A stretch of 64,000 nt of DNA, from contig JAYKKM010000439.1 in the NCBI GenBank assembly GCA_035772405.1, positions 832,001-896,000 of the forward strand, given 5' to 3'. This document shows, in pieces, positions 53,489-64,000 of the stretch (positions are counted from its first letter, which is position 1; every line of letters starts with the position of its first letter). This DNA is from Chrysogorgia sp. JL179-B06 (Eukaryota; Cnidaria; Anthozoa; Scleralcyonacea; Chrysogorgiidae). The notes beneath the pieces were generated by a model that had not been told where the DNA came from, did no database searches, and worked only from the letters and a program-made list of their open reading frames with translations. The translations under genes were made by a program, and so were the position numbers.

Positions 53489-53796
53489 ATCGCGTAAAAA
53501 CAGCGGTTTGACCAATAATGAAGTAAAATTAAATTTGCGCGTTCGGTTGTTAAACGAAAGGTTGATCGTTCGAATCGACCTTGGGAAGTTTTGTCAAAAT
53601 AGTGCATATTATTGATAAAATTATTATGATCAACGGTAGATGTTTTCTTCATATCTTTTTGTAAATTCTTGTATGTTGAATATATCTTAAATCGAGCCTG
53701 GCGAGACATCATATGTGGATTTATTGTATAGTTATAATGTTAAATAATAGTTCTAATAAAGTTATAATGTATAACAAAAAAAGATGTTGCAAAAAG

Positions 53797-53867
53797 TGCT
53801 TGCACGGGAATCGAACCCGTGACCTCCTGCACCCGAAGCGAGAATCATATCACTAGACCAGCAAGCC
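53797..53867 (-). tRNA. tRNA-Pro(CGG), degenerate
   Basis: Loop TTCGGGT. Terminal acceptor pair lost, one anticodon-stem mismatch (GCAGG) and a change in the D-arm. Confidence 0.55.
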
Positions 53868-54016
53868 ATTCATAAATGCAGTGGTTTATTCAATTATGGA
53901 GTAAAATTTATAAAATATTTTTTTGTACTCTGACACTGGAAATGGTCATACGAAAAAGATTGCAAATGTTTATATATCATCCTTACATAAATACGATGCA
54001 TTTATATTATTTAGCT

Positions 54017-54089
54017 GTCTCTGTGGCGCAATGGGTTAGCGCATTCGGCTGTTAACCAGAAGGTTGGTTGTTCAAATCCACCCAGAGAC
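54017..54089 (+). tRNA. tRNA-Asn(GTT), divergent copy
   Basis: Paired acceptor, GTT anticodon, one mismatch each in the anticodon stem and T-stem. Paralogue of the copy at 144 but with an intact acceptor end. Confidence 0.55.
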
Positions 54090-54840
54090 GTTTTTGTTAA
54101 AATAGAGCATATTAGAGATAAAATTATTTTGATAAACGGTAGATGTTTTTTATAGATTTTTGTAAATTATTTTATGTTGAACATATTTTAAATCGAGCCT
54201 TCCGTACATCCTATCATGAATTTATTGTAGTTACTACAGAATGTTAAATTTCAAAAAAGAGCTTGCGCAGCTATAGAACCATTGACCTGTCGCACCCGAA
54301 GGGAGAATCATACCACTAGACCAGCAGTTTGACCAATTATGCAGTAAAATTTGTAAAATATTTTTACCTACACTCTGAAACTGGAAATCGTCATATGAAA
54401 AAGATGTATTATGTTTATATATACAATTTTTACATTAGTACGATACATTACGTTTTATTAAAATAGATAATATTAGGGATAAATTTATTATAATCAACGG
54501 TAGAATTTTTAATATTTTTGCAAATTCTTGTATGTTGAACATCTTTTAAATGAGACATGCAGGTAAAAGGATTTATTGTCGTTGTCAAATTAAATATCCT
54601 CAAAAACATCGTTTAATAATAAGTCGTAAAGATGTTGCAAAATGGCGTTGCATGGGAATCGAACCCGTGACCGCTCGCATCAAAACCATGCGTAAACTAT
54701 CGCGTAAATACAGCGGTTTGCCTAATAATGAAGTAAATTTATAAAATATTATTTTGTACACTGGAAATCGTCATACGAAAAATATTGGAAATGTTTTATA
54801 TCATGCTTACATAATTACGATGCGTTTATATTTCCAAGTA

Positions 54841-54913
54841 GTCTCTGTGGCGCAATTGGTTAGCGCGTTCGGCTGTTAACCAAAAGGTTGGTGGTTCAAA
54901 TCCACCCAGGGAC
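54841..54913 (+). tRNA. tRNA-Asn(GTT), one mismatch
   Basis: Canonical body except CCAAA in the 3' anticodon stem, giving one C-A mismatch. Confidence 0.75.
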
Positions 54914-55219
54914 GTTTTTATTAAAAAAGAGTATTATAAGGAATAAATGAAAAAAGCTTTGCACTGGAATTGAACCCGTGACCTCTCGCATTGAAAAACA
55001 AGAATGGTACCACTAGAACATCAAACTATACATTGCTAAAATATCGCATATTATGATCAAATGTACATGTTTTTTTATGTTTTTTTTGTAAATTTTTGTA
55101 TCTTGAACATATTTTAAATCGAGCCTTTTGAGACATCGTAAAATGATTTATTGTAGTTATTATGTTTGATATCGACAAAAACAAAGTTTAATAATAGTTG
55201 TAACGATGTTGCAAAAAGG

Positions 55220-56306
55220 CAAAAAACAAAATCTATGTTGGTTGCCAGTAAACGCCTGAAGAAGAAATTGGATACATTTGATATTGGTCTTATGTTGAAT
55301 GGGAAAAAAACTCGAACAGGTCACCTCGTTTAAACTGCTTGGAGTTACGTTCGATGATGAACTGAGCTTTGATGAACATGTCGACAATCTATGTATGAAA
55401 TTAACACAACGAATCGCGGTACTCTGTAAAATAAAGCGCTGTCTTCCACATAGAGAAACGCATTCTTTATTATAATGCTATGATTAAACCAATAATACTC
55501 TATGGATCAGTTGTTTGGACAACTACCTCAAAGGAAAATTTAAACAGAGTTTTAAAGTTACAAAAGAGAGCTGCTTGGGTGATCTTAGATCTGGATATGT
55601 CAGCACGAACAGTTAATATGTTCAAGCAACTAAACTGGATCCCATATTACGATGATGTGAAGATCCTTTAAGCAACAACAGCCTTTAAAACGCATTAACA
55701 GTGAATCTCCGGAATATTTGGAGAATATGTTGAAGTTGAATTCCAGTGTAAACAGTAGAGCTACTAGATATTGTAATTTAAATTTCCTATGCCCCAAATA
55801 CAAGGGTCAGGTCGCAGTGCTCTAGAACGTCGATTGTCATTGGTTTAAATTACGACTCATTTCCCCCATCTCACAGGAGATCCTAACCAATCACAGAAAG
55901 CTTCTAACCAATCACAGACCTTCTTCTAGAGCACTGCGACCTTACTCAAATACAAGCGAGAAACTGAAGGCGGTCGTACATTTACTGTTACGTCCATAAA
56001 ACAATGGAACCAGTTGCCTAAGCCAGTACGTGATAAGGGGACGGTGGCATCATTTAAACATAGCATGAAACTACTTTTTAAGGAGAGCTACGAAAACATT
56101 GATCACTTTATCATATGATCTTGTATATAATAGAGTAATATAGCACAATAATCTTTCTACCAGATTTTAGTAATATCTATAGTACATGTAATTAGTTTTT
56201 AGTTTAATGTCTGTACTAGTATAGGTTGAGAGCCACAAATTTATCAGTGCAAACTGGCATGTGTAACTCTCGTTAAATAAAGTCTTCATTCATTCATTCA
56301 TTCATT
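55220..56306 (+). mobile_element. 5'-truncated CR1/Rex-like LINE, copy 2
   Basis: Paralogue of 1343-2427 with the same truncation point, the same nested MITE and the same (CATT)5 tail (56287-56306). Several single-base indels (near 55228, 55310, 55458 and 55688) break the reading frame that is still open in copy 1, so copy 2 has decayed further. Confidence 0.8.
55805..55946. mobile_element. 142-bp MITE inside the LINE, copy 2
   Basis: Same element at the same site as 1926-2067, with CAAATACAAG on both sides (55795-55804, 55947-55956). Confidence 0.75.
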
Positions 56307-56660
56307 GGTGTTTTTTTTATTATATCTTTTTGCAAATTATTTTATGAATGGATTTATTGTATTTATTGTCAATGGATTTATTGTAATTATTATGTTAATT
56401 ATCCAGAAAAACGTTTAATAATAAGTTGTAAAGATGTTGCAAAAAGTTAAAATGGATATAAAATTATTAGGGATAAAATTATTATGATCAACGGTAGATT
56501 TTTTATATGATTTTGTAAATTCTTGCATGTTGAACATATTTTAAATCGAGCCTTCCAAGACATCGTGGATGGATTTATTATCGTTATTATGTTAATTATT
56601 CACAAAAACAACATTTAATAATAATTTGTAAAGATGTTACAAAATTTGTAAAGATGTTAG

Positions 56661-56731
56661 GGCTTGCACGGGAATCGAACCCGTGACCTCTCGCACCCTA
56701 AGCGAGAATCATACCACTAGACCAGCAAACC
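56661..56731 (-). tRNA. tRNA-Pro(AGG)
   Basis: All stems paired with one T-G wobble in the acceptor (GGTTTGC/GCAAGCC). The 5' end belongs to the AAACC subfamily and the body to the canonical AGG type, so it is a recombinant gene. Confidence 0.85.
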
Positions 56732-57362
56732 AACACGTAAATGCAGCTGTATGTCCAATTACTCAGTTAAATTTGTAAAATATTATTATTTGCCCTAACA
56801 CTGCAAATCGTCATACGAAAAAGATGTATTATGCATTTTATATACCATTCTTACATAAATATGATCCGTCCGCAGTTTGTGTATCGAATGGGTTTTCGCG
56901 TTTGGCTGTTAACCGAACGTTTGGTCACTTTGGTGGTTGGAATCCACCCTCGAACATTTTGTTAAAATAGCGCATATTAGGGATTATTATGATCAACGGT
57001 AGTTGTTTTTTTGATCTTTTTTGAAAATTCTTGTATGTTGAACATATTTTAAATCGAGCCTTCCAACACATGCAGGTAAAATGTTTATTGTCGTTATTAT
57101 GTTAATTATCAACAAAAAGAACGTTTAATAATAAGTTGAACATGAGAAAGGAATTGAACCCGTGACTTCTCGTATCAAAAAAGGAGAATAGTACCTCTAG
57201 ACCACCAAACCATCGTGTAAATACAGCGGTTTGTCCAATAATGAAGTAAAATTTGAAAAATATTATTTTGTACACTGACACTGGAAATTGTCATACAAAA
57301 AAAGATAGAAAATGTTTATATATACATCTTTACAAAATATGATACATTCAAATTTCCAAGCA

Positions 57363-57435
57363 ATCTTTGTGGCGCAATTGGTTAGAATTTTCGGCTGTTA
57401 ACAGAAAGGTTGGTGGATTGAATCCACCCAGGGAC
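57363..57435 (+). pseudogene. tRNA-Asn relic (broken D-stem)
   Basis: Same disabled subfamily as 3825. Confidence 0.7.
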
Positions 57436-57632
57436 GTTTCAGTGTTAAAATAAAGTATATATTAGATATAAAATTATTATGATTAACGATAGATTTTTTT
57501 ATATCTTTTCGTAAATTCATTTATGTTGAACATGAATCGAGCCTTCTGATACATCGTCAATGGTTTATTGTCGTTATGCTAACTATTCACAAAACAACGT
57601 TTAATAATAAGTTGTAAAGATGTTGCAAAATG

Positions 57633-57703
57633 GGCTTGCACGGGAATCGAACCCGTGACCTCTCGCACCCAAAGCGAGAATCATACCACTAGACCAGCAA
57701 GCC
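57633..57703 (-). tRNA. tRNA-Pro(TGG)
   Basis: Perfect cloverleaf, loop TTTGGGT. Confidence 0.9.
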
Positions 57704-58309
57704 ATCGCATAAATGCAGCGGTTTGACAACAATTAAGTAAAATTTATAACATATTATTTTGCACACTGCAAATCGTCATACGAAAAAGATTTCAAATGTT
57801 TATATATCATGCTTACATTAATACGATACATTGAAATTTCCGAGCATGAGTCTTTGTGGCTCAATGGGTTAGCGCGTTCGGCTGTTAATCGAAAATCCAC
57901 CCAGGAAAGTTTTTAATAAAATAGAGTAGGGATAAAATTATTATGATTAACGATTGGTGTTTTTTTTATTATATCTTTTTGCAAATTATTTTATGAATGG
58001 ATTTATTGTATTTATTGTCAATGGATTTATTGTAATTATTATGTTAATTATCCAGAAAAACGTTTAATAATAAGTTGTAAAGATGTTGCAAAAAGTTAAA
58101 ATGGATATAAAATTATTAGGGATAAAATTATTATGATCAACGGTAGATTTTTTATATGATTTTGTAAATTCTTGCATGTTGAACATATTTTAAATCGAGC
58201 CTTTCAAGACATCGTGGATGGATTTATTATCGTTATTATGTTAATTATTCACAAAAACAACATTTAATAATAATTTGTAAAGATGTTACAAAATTTGTAA
58301 AGATGTTAG

Positions 58310-58380
58310 GGCTTGCACGGGAATCGAACCCGTGACCTCTCGCACCCTAAGCGAGAATCATACCACAAGAGCAGCAAGCC
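58310..58380 (-). tRNA. tRNA-Pro(AGG), A-box variant
   Basis: Loop TTAGGGT and perfect T-arm. D-arm start GCTCTTG replaces GGTCTAG, combining an AGG gene body with the 5' part of the CGG subfamily: a second recombinant copy. Confidence 0.68.
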
Positions 58381-58897
58381 ATCGCGTAAAAACAGCGGTT
58401 TGACCAATAATGAAGTAAAATTAAATTTGCGCGTTCGGTTGTTAACCGAAAGGTTGATCGTTCGAATCGACCTTGGGAAGTTTTGTCAAAATAGTGCATA
58501 TATTATTGATAAAATTATTATGATCAACGGTAGATGTTTTCTTCATATCTTTTTGTAAATTCTTGTATGTTGAATATATCTTAAATCGAACCTGGCGAGA
58601 CATCATATGTGGATTTATTGTACAGTTATAATGTTAAATAATAGTTCTAATAAAGTTATAATGTTTAACAATAATAATAAGTTGTAAAGATGTTGCAAAA
58701 AGACCTCCCGCACCCGAAGCGAGAATCATACCACTAGACCAGCAAGCCATTCATAAATGCAGCGGTTTATTCAATTATGGAGTAAAATTTATAAAATATT
58801 TTTTTGTACTCTGACACTGGAAATGGTCATACGAAAAAGATTGCAAATGTTTATATATCATCCTTACATAAATACGATGCATTTATATTATTTAGCT

Positions 58898-58970
58898 GTC
58901 TCTGTGGCGCAATGGGTTAGCGCATTCGGCTGTTAACCAGAAGGTTGGTTGTTCAAATCCACCCAGAGAC
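58898..58970 (+). tRNA. tRNA-Asn(GTT), divergent copy
   Basis: Paired acceptor, GTT anticodon, one mismatch each in anticodon stem and T-stem. Confidence 0.55.
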
Positions 58971-59784
58971 GTTTTTGTTAAAATAGAGCATATTAGAGAT
59001 AAAATTATTTTGATAAACGGAAGATGTTTTTTATAGATTTTTGTAAATTGTTTTATGTTGAACATATTTTAAATCTAGCCTTCCGTACATCCTATCATGA
59101 ATTTATTGTAGTTACTACAGAATGTTAAATTTCAAAAAAGAGCTTGCGCAGGTATAGAACCATTGACCTGTCGCACCCGAAGGGAGAATCATACCACTAG
59201 ACCAGCACGTTGACCAATTATGCAGTAAAATTTGTAAAATATTTTTACCTACACTCTGAAACTGGAAATCGTCATATGAAAAAGATGTATTATGTTTATA
59301 TATACAATTTTTACATTAGTACGATACATTACGTTTTATTAAAATAGATAATATTAGGGATAAATTTATTATAATCAACGGTATAATTTTTAATATTTTT
59401 GCAAATTCTTGTATGTTGAACATATTTTAAATGAGACATGCAGGTAAAAGGATTTATTGTCGTTGTCAAATTAAATATCAAATGTCAAATTAAATGAGAC
59501 ATGCAGGTAAAAGGATTTATTGTCGTTGTCAAATTAAATATCCTCAAAAACATCGTTTAATAATAAGTCGTAAAGATGTTGCAAAAAGGCGTTGCATGGG
59601 AATCGAACCCGTGACCGCTCGCATCAAAACCATGCGTAAACTATCGCGTAAATACAGCGGTTTGCCCAATAATGAAGTAAATTTATAAAATATTATTTTG
59701 TACACTGGAAATCGTCATACGAAAAAGATTGCAAATGTTTTATATCATGCTTACATAATTACGATGCGTTTATATTTGCGAGTA

Positions 59785-59857
59785 GTCTCTGTGGCGCAAT
59801 GGGTTAGCGCATTCGGCTGTTAACCAGAAGGTTGGTTGTTCAAATCCACCCAAAGAC
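59785..59857 (+). tRNA. tRNA-Asn(GTT), divergent hybrid
   Basis: Body of the divergent subfamily in the spacer context of the canonical one; acceptor end CAAAGAC adds one mismatch. Confidence 0.48.
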
Positions 59858-60611
59858 GTTTTTGTTAAAATAGAGCATATTAGAGATAAAATTATTTTGA
59901 TAAACGGTAGATGTTTTTTATAGATTTTTGTAAATTATTTTATGTTGAACATATTTTAAATCGAGCCTTCCGTACATCCTATCATGAATTTATTGTAGTT
60001 ACTACAGAATGTTAAATTTCAAAAAAGAGCTTGCGCAGGTATAGAACCATTGACATGTCGCACCCGAAGGGAGAATCATACCACCAGACCAGCAGTTTGA
60101 CCAATTATGCAGTAAAATTTGTAAAATATTTTTACCTACACTCTGAAACTGGAAATCGTCATATGAAAAAGATGTATTATGTTTATATATACAATTTTTA
60201 CATTAGTACGATACATTACGTTTTATTAAAATAGATAATATTAGGGATAAATTTATTATAATCAACGGTATAATTTTTAATATTTTTGCAAATTCTTGTA
60301 TGTTGAACATATTTTAAATGAGACATGCAGGTAAAAGGATTTATTGTCGTTGTCAAATTAAATATCCTCAAAAACATCGTTTAATAATAAGTCGTAAAGA
60401 TGTTGCAAAAAGGCGTTGCATGGTAATCGAACCCGTGACCTCTCGCATCAAAACCATGCGTAAACTATCGCGTATATACAGCGGTTTGCCCATGCAATAA
60501 TGAAGTAAATTTATAAAATATTATTTGTACACTGGAAATCGTCATACGAAAAAGATTGCAAATGTTTTATATCATGCTTACATAATTACGATGCGTTTAT
60601 ATTTCCAAGTC

Positions 60612-60684
60612 GTCTCTGTGGCGCAATTGGTTAGCGCGTTCGGCTGTTAACAGAAAGGTTGGTGGTTCAAATCCACCCAGGGAC
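60612..60684 (+). tRNA. tRNA-Asn(GTT), one mismatch
   Basis: Canonical body except CAGAA in the 3' anticodon stem (one G-A mismatch). Paralogue of the perfect gene at 35771. Confidence 0.72.
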
Positions 60685-61181
60685 GTTTTTATTAAAAAAG
60701 AGTATATAAGGAATAAATGAAAAAAGCATTGCACTGGAATTGAACCCGTGACCTCTCGCATTGAAAAACAAGAATGGTACCACTAGAACATCAAACTATA
60801 CATTGCTAAAATATCGCATATTATGATCAAATTGTCAATGTTTTTTTATGTTTTTTTTGTAAATTTTTGTATGTTGAACATATTTTAAATCGAGCCTTTT
60901 GAGACATCTTAAAATGATTTATTGTAGTTATTATGTTTGATATCGACAAAAACAAAGTTTAATAATAGTTGTAACGATGTTGCAAAAAGGACTTCCATGG
61001 AAATCGCACCCAAAGCGAGAATCATACCATTAGCCCAGCAAGCCATGGCCTAAATACAGCGGTTTGACCAATAATGAAGTAAAATTTGTAAAATATATTA
61101 TTTTGTAATCTGACTCTGGAAATCGTCATACAATTAATATTGAAAATGTTCATATATATGATACATTCAAATTTCCAAGCA

Positions 61182-61254
61182 GTCTCTCTTGCGCAATTGG
61201 TTAGCGCATTCGGCTGTGAACCGAATGGTTGGTGGTTTGAATTCACGAAGGGAC
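61182..61254 (+). tRNA. Asn-derived tRNA with GTG anticodon
   Basis: Loop CTGTGAA; paralogue of 36341. Confidence 0.4.
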
Positions 61255-61460
61255 GTTTTGTTAAAATGGAGTATAAAATTATTAGGGATAACATTTTTAT
61301 GATCAACAGTAGATTTTTATATCATTTTGTAAATTCTTGTATGTTGAACATATTTTAAATCGAGCCTTCCAAGACATTGTGGATGGATTTATTATCGTTA
61401 TTATGTTAATTATTCACAAAAAGAACATTTAATGATAATTTGCAAAGATGTTGCAAAAAG

Positions 61461-61531
61461 GGCTTGCACGGTGATCGAACCCGCGATCTCTCGCACCCTA
61501 AGCGAGAATCATACCACTAGACCAGCAAACC
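61461..61531 (-). tRNA. tRNA-Pro(AGG), empty-site paralogue
   Basis: Uninterrupted version of the gene split by the viral element (36620-36681 plus 48543-48551). Loop TTAGGGT; one T-stem mismatch as at 31246. The pre-integration CTAGAC is at 61517-61522. Confidence 0.7.
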
Positions 61532-62161
61532 AACACGTAAATGCAGCTGTATGTCCAATTACTCAGTTAAATTTGTAAAATATTATTACTTACCCTAACA
61601 CTGCAAATCGTCATACGAAAAAGATGTATTATGCATTTTATATACCATTCTTACATAAATATGATCCGTCCGCAGTTTGTGTATCGAATGGGTATTCGTG
61701 TTTGGCTGTTAACCGAACGTTTGGTCACTTTGGTGGTTGGAATCCACCCTCGAACATTTTGTTAAAATAGCGCATATTAGGGATTATTATGATCAACGGT
61801 AGATGTTTTTTAGATCTTTTTTGAAAATTCTTGTATGTTGAACATATTTTAAATCGAGCCTTCCAACACATGCAGGTAAAATGTTTATTGTCGTTATTAT
61901 GTTAATTATCAACAAAAAGAACGTTTAATAATAAGTTGAACATGAGAAAGGAATTGAACCCGTGACTTCTCGCATCAAAAAAGGAGAATAGTACCTCTAG
62001 ACCACCAAACCATCGCCTAAATACAGCGGTTTGTCCAATAATGAAGTAAAATTTGAAATATATTATTTTGTACACTGACACTGGAAATTGTCATACAAAA
62101 AAGATAGAAAATGTTTGTATATACATCTTTACAAAATATGATACATTCAAATTTCCAAGCA

Positions 62162-62234
62162 ATCTTTGTGGCGCAATTGGTTAGAATTTTCCGCTTTTAA
62201 CAGAAAGGTTGGTGGATTGAATCCACCCAGGGAA
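62162..62234 (+). pseudogene. tRNA-Asn relic (broken D-stem)
   Basis: As at 3825 with a further change in the anticodon arm (CCGCTTTTAA). Confidence 0.7.
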
Positions 62235-62275
62235 GTTTCAGTGTTAAAATAAAGTATATATTAGAGATAAAATTA

Positions 62276-63169
62276 CTCATACCAAAAAATTCCCCTATTG
62301 AAGAGGACATTTTCTCCGATGCACAGCTTTCAACTAATTATCCGCGCGGGATTGGAACTAGAATATTTCCTTCATTTAATATTGACAATGGCGTCGGGAG
62401 AAAAGCGCGCTCGTTCGTGCGAAGGGTTTTATCGAACGGTAGAAGATGGAGTTCGCTTCAATTTGAATATACTACAGTCAAACATTATCTATAATTATTC
62501 ACTTTTTATTACCGCCAAATATTGTAATGACCTACTTACTTATTCATATTTCATGCCAACAAAATATAACATTGAAATAAGGATAACTCTTCGAGTCGTC
62601 ATTGTTCCTCCATCCATTGCCATCGTCATTTTCGTTTACAGCACCAACAAGCGGCCGCATATAGACAAGAAGTAATCCGAGCCATAGCCACCACCACAAT
62701 AGCCACATCGAGATAAACGCTGTTGCACAAGAGATTGCTTACAGAAATCGACCAAGGTCCGTAACAAATATTGCGCCAAAATTCAAGATTTGGGTATCAA
62801 ACTGATCACCAGGGCCTAGGCTTTCAGAACCCGTGCGAACTTCTGCACATTACGCATAACTAACAACGTACAGCCACTGTACATTTCGGTCACTGGCTCA
62901 ACGTATATTAATCCATAGTAGAGAATCAGACGGGCTGCGTAACTTAATCGGTCAAGGTCCGTAAGATTTTTTACCAAATATTATCAACAGCTAATAAAAT
63001 CTAGTAGAGTGATAACCAAGGAACATAAAGTCATGCGAACTTCTGGGGAAAACATAAAGCAAACGTGCGAAATTCTGGTGTTATTAATAAAAATCGTTGT
63101 ATTTTACGCACTTTGCGTTGTTTACGCCACAGGGGTTTGAAACCTTATATTTTGCTTCATTTTTTGCTG
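62276..63169. other. 894-bp inserted segment of unknown nature, copy 2
   Basis: Paralogue of 26929-27821. Here its left flank is an ordinary array unit (GAGATAAAATTA), so the insertion point is clean; two bases of the unit are missing and no target duplication is seen. An ORF of 125 codons (62298-62675) is open in this copy but broken in the other. Confidence 0.6.
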
Positions 63170-63323
63170 ATGATTAACGATAGATTTTTTTATATCTTTT
63201 CGTAAATTCATTTATGTTGAACATGAATCGAGCCTTCTGATACATCGTCAATGGTTTATTGTCGTTATGCTAACTATTCACAAAACAACGTTTAATAATA
63301 AGTTGTAAAGATGTTGCAAAATG

Positions 63324-63394
63324 GGCTTGCACGGGAATCGAACCCGTGACCTCTCGCACCCAAAGCGAGAATCATACCACTAGACCAGCAAGCC
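63324..63394 (-). tRNA. tRNA-Pro(TGG)
   Basis: Perfect cloverleaf, loop TTTGGGT. Confidence 0.9.
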
Positions 63395-63910
63395 ATCGCA
63401 TAAATGCAGCGGTTTTGACAACAATTAAGTAAAATTTATAACATATTATTTTGCACACTGCAAATCGTCATACGAAAAAGATTTCAAATGTTTATATATC
63501 ATGCTTACATTAATACGATACATTGAAATTTCCGAGCATGAGTCATGAGTGTGGCTCAATGGGTTAGCGCGTTCGGCTGTTAACCGAAAATCCACCCTGG
63601 GAAGTTTTTAATAAAATAGAGTAGGGATAAAATTATTATGATTAACGATTGGTGTTGTTTTTATTATATCTTTTTGCAAATTATTTTATGAATGGATTTA
63701 TTGCATTTATTGTCAATGGATTTATTGTAATTATTATGTTAATTATCCAGACGGTAGATTTTTTATTTGATTTTGTAAATTCTTGCATGTTGAACATATT
63801 TTAAATCGAGCCTTCCAAGAGGATTTATTATCGTTATTATGTTAATTATTCACAAAAACAACATTTAATAATAATTTGTAAAGATGTTACAAAATGTGTA
63901 AAGATGTTAG

Positions 63911-63981
63911 GGCTTGCACGGGAATCGAACCCGTGACCTCTCGCACCCTAAGCGAGAATCATACCACTAGACCAGCAAGTC
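63911..63981 (-). tRNA. tRNA-Pro(AGG)
   Basis: Loop TTAGGGT; one acceptor mismatch (GACTTGC/GCAAGCC), anticodon stem intact unlike its paralogue at 28559. Confidence 0.75.
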
Positions 63982-64000
63982 AACGCGTAAATGCAGCGGT

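Larger units (their letters stand above)
48543..55219. repeat. tRNA array right of the viral element
   Basis: First about 530 bp match 61523-62060 (the paralogue without the element). Near 49090 the unit type switches and the block to 53.3 kb follows 29.1-33.1 kb. Relics not listed separately: Pro (minus) at 48543-48551 (5' end of the split gene), about 48957-49031, 49204-49246 (anticodon arm deleted), 50011-50077, 50393-50441, 50706-50776, 50968-51022, about 51902-51978, 54262-54328, 54644-54692 and 54956-55026; Asn (plus) at about 48688-48770, 49297-49345, 49788-49840 and 51160-51217 (anticodon arm deleted), about 51640-51722, 52536-52594, about 53162-53247 and 53536-53586. Confidence 0.85.
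56307..62275. repeat. tRNA array, right segment
   Basis: Relics not listed separately: Pro (minus) at about 57137-57211, 58701-58748 (3' part missing), 59141-59208, 59588-59636, 60028-60094, 60412-60460, 60726-60796, 60989-61044 and about 61937-62011; Asn (plus) at about 56870-56952, 57850-57907, 58429-58477 and about 61670-61752. A local duplication of about 60 bp sits at 59430-59550. 60.0-62.06 kb is the paralogue of the viral element's insertion locus. Confidence 0.85.
63170..64000. repeat. tRNA array, right edge
   Basis: Follows 27822 onward (offset about 35348-35352). Besides the two Pro genes it contains one Asn relic with deleted T-arm at about 63541-63598, with an ATGAGT duplication at its 5' end. 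Confidence 0.85.

Overview
The window is eukaryotic nuclear DNA, most likely from a marine invertebrate. The style of the CR1/Rex-like LINE fragment and of the viral-type element suggests a cnidarian, but this is inference. It contains no ordinary host protein-coding gene that I can recognise. It has two layers: a very long tandem array of tRNA genes and tRNA relics, and one complete virus-like DNA transposon inserted in that array.

The tRNA array fills about 113-36681 and 48537-64000. Its basic unit is roughly 0.26-0.5 kb. Each unit pairs a minus-strand proline tRNA (or relic) with a plus-strand asparagine tRNA (or relic), separated by AT-rich spacers. Proline copies exist with all three eukaryotic anticodons (AGG, TGG, CGG). 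Asparagine copies carry GTT, and one subfamily has drifted to GTG. Units are organised in higher-order repeats: 3597-12270 recurs at 13709-24274 (offset 10112, later 10113 and about 10212), a third copy starts at 25712, 29.3-33.1 kb recurs at 49.5-53.3 kb (offset 20178-20179), 35.1-36.7 kb recurs at 60.0-61.5 kb (offset 24841), and the left edge recurs at about 54-56.7 kb (offset about 53879). Foreign pieces were amplified with the array: a 5'-truncated LINE carrying a 142-bp MITE (1343-2427, 55220-56306), a 1.43-kb inverted-repeat element with two nested hairpin elements (12273-13706, 24277-25709), and an 893/894-bp segment of unknown nature (26929-27821, 62276-63169).

The second layer is an 11,855-bp Polinton/Maverick-like element at 36682-48536. 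It begins AG, ends CT, has inverted terminal repeats of about 500 and 458 bp, and is flanked by a 6-bp target duplication (CTAGAC). It sits inside the A box of a tRNA-Pro(AGG) gene, and the matching empty site survives in the paralogous copy at 61461-61531. Its leftward genes are a protein-primed family B DNA polymerase (interrupted by one in-frame TAA), a zinc-ribbon protein and three small membrane proteins. Rightward genes are an unknown Cys/His-rich protein and a TK1-type thymidine kinase. Then come a leftward BRO-N/VRR-NUC-like/zinc-finger fusion, a frameshifted unknown gene, and a rightward trio: a small possibly capsid-related protein, an FtsK/HerA (A32-like) packaging ATPase and a putative N-myristoylated protein.

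Replication (polymerase), nucleotide supply (thymidine kinase), packaging (ATPase) and membrane functions are therefore represented. I see no retroviral-type integrase, no adenovirus-type protease and no full-length double-jelly-roll capsid gene. Together with the polymerase stop and the broken gene this points to a resident, probably defective copy, mobilised in trans if it moves at all. The 173-bp palindromes capping each end and the 31-bp coding tail shared by the two outermost genes are its most unusual structural features.
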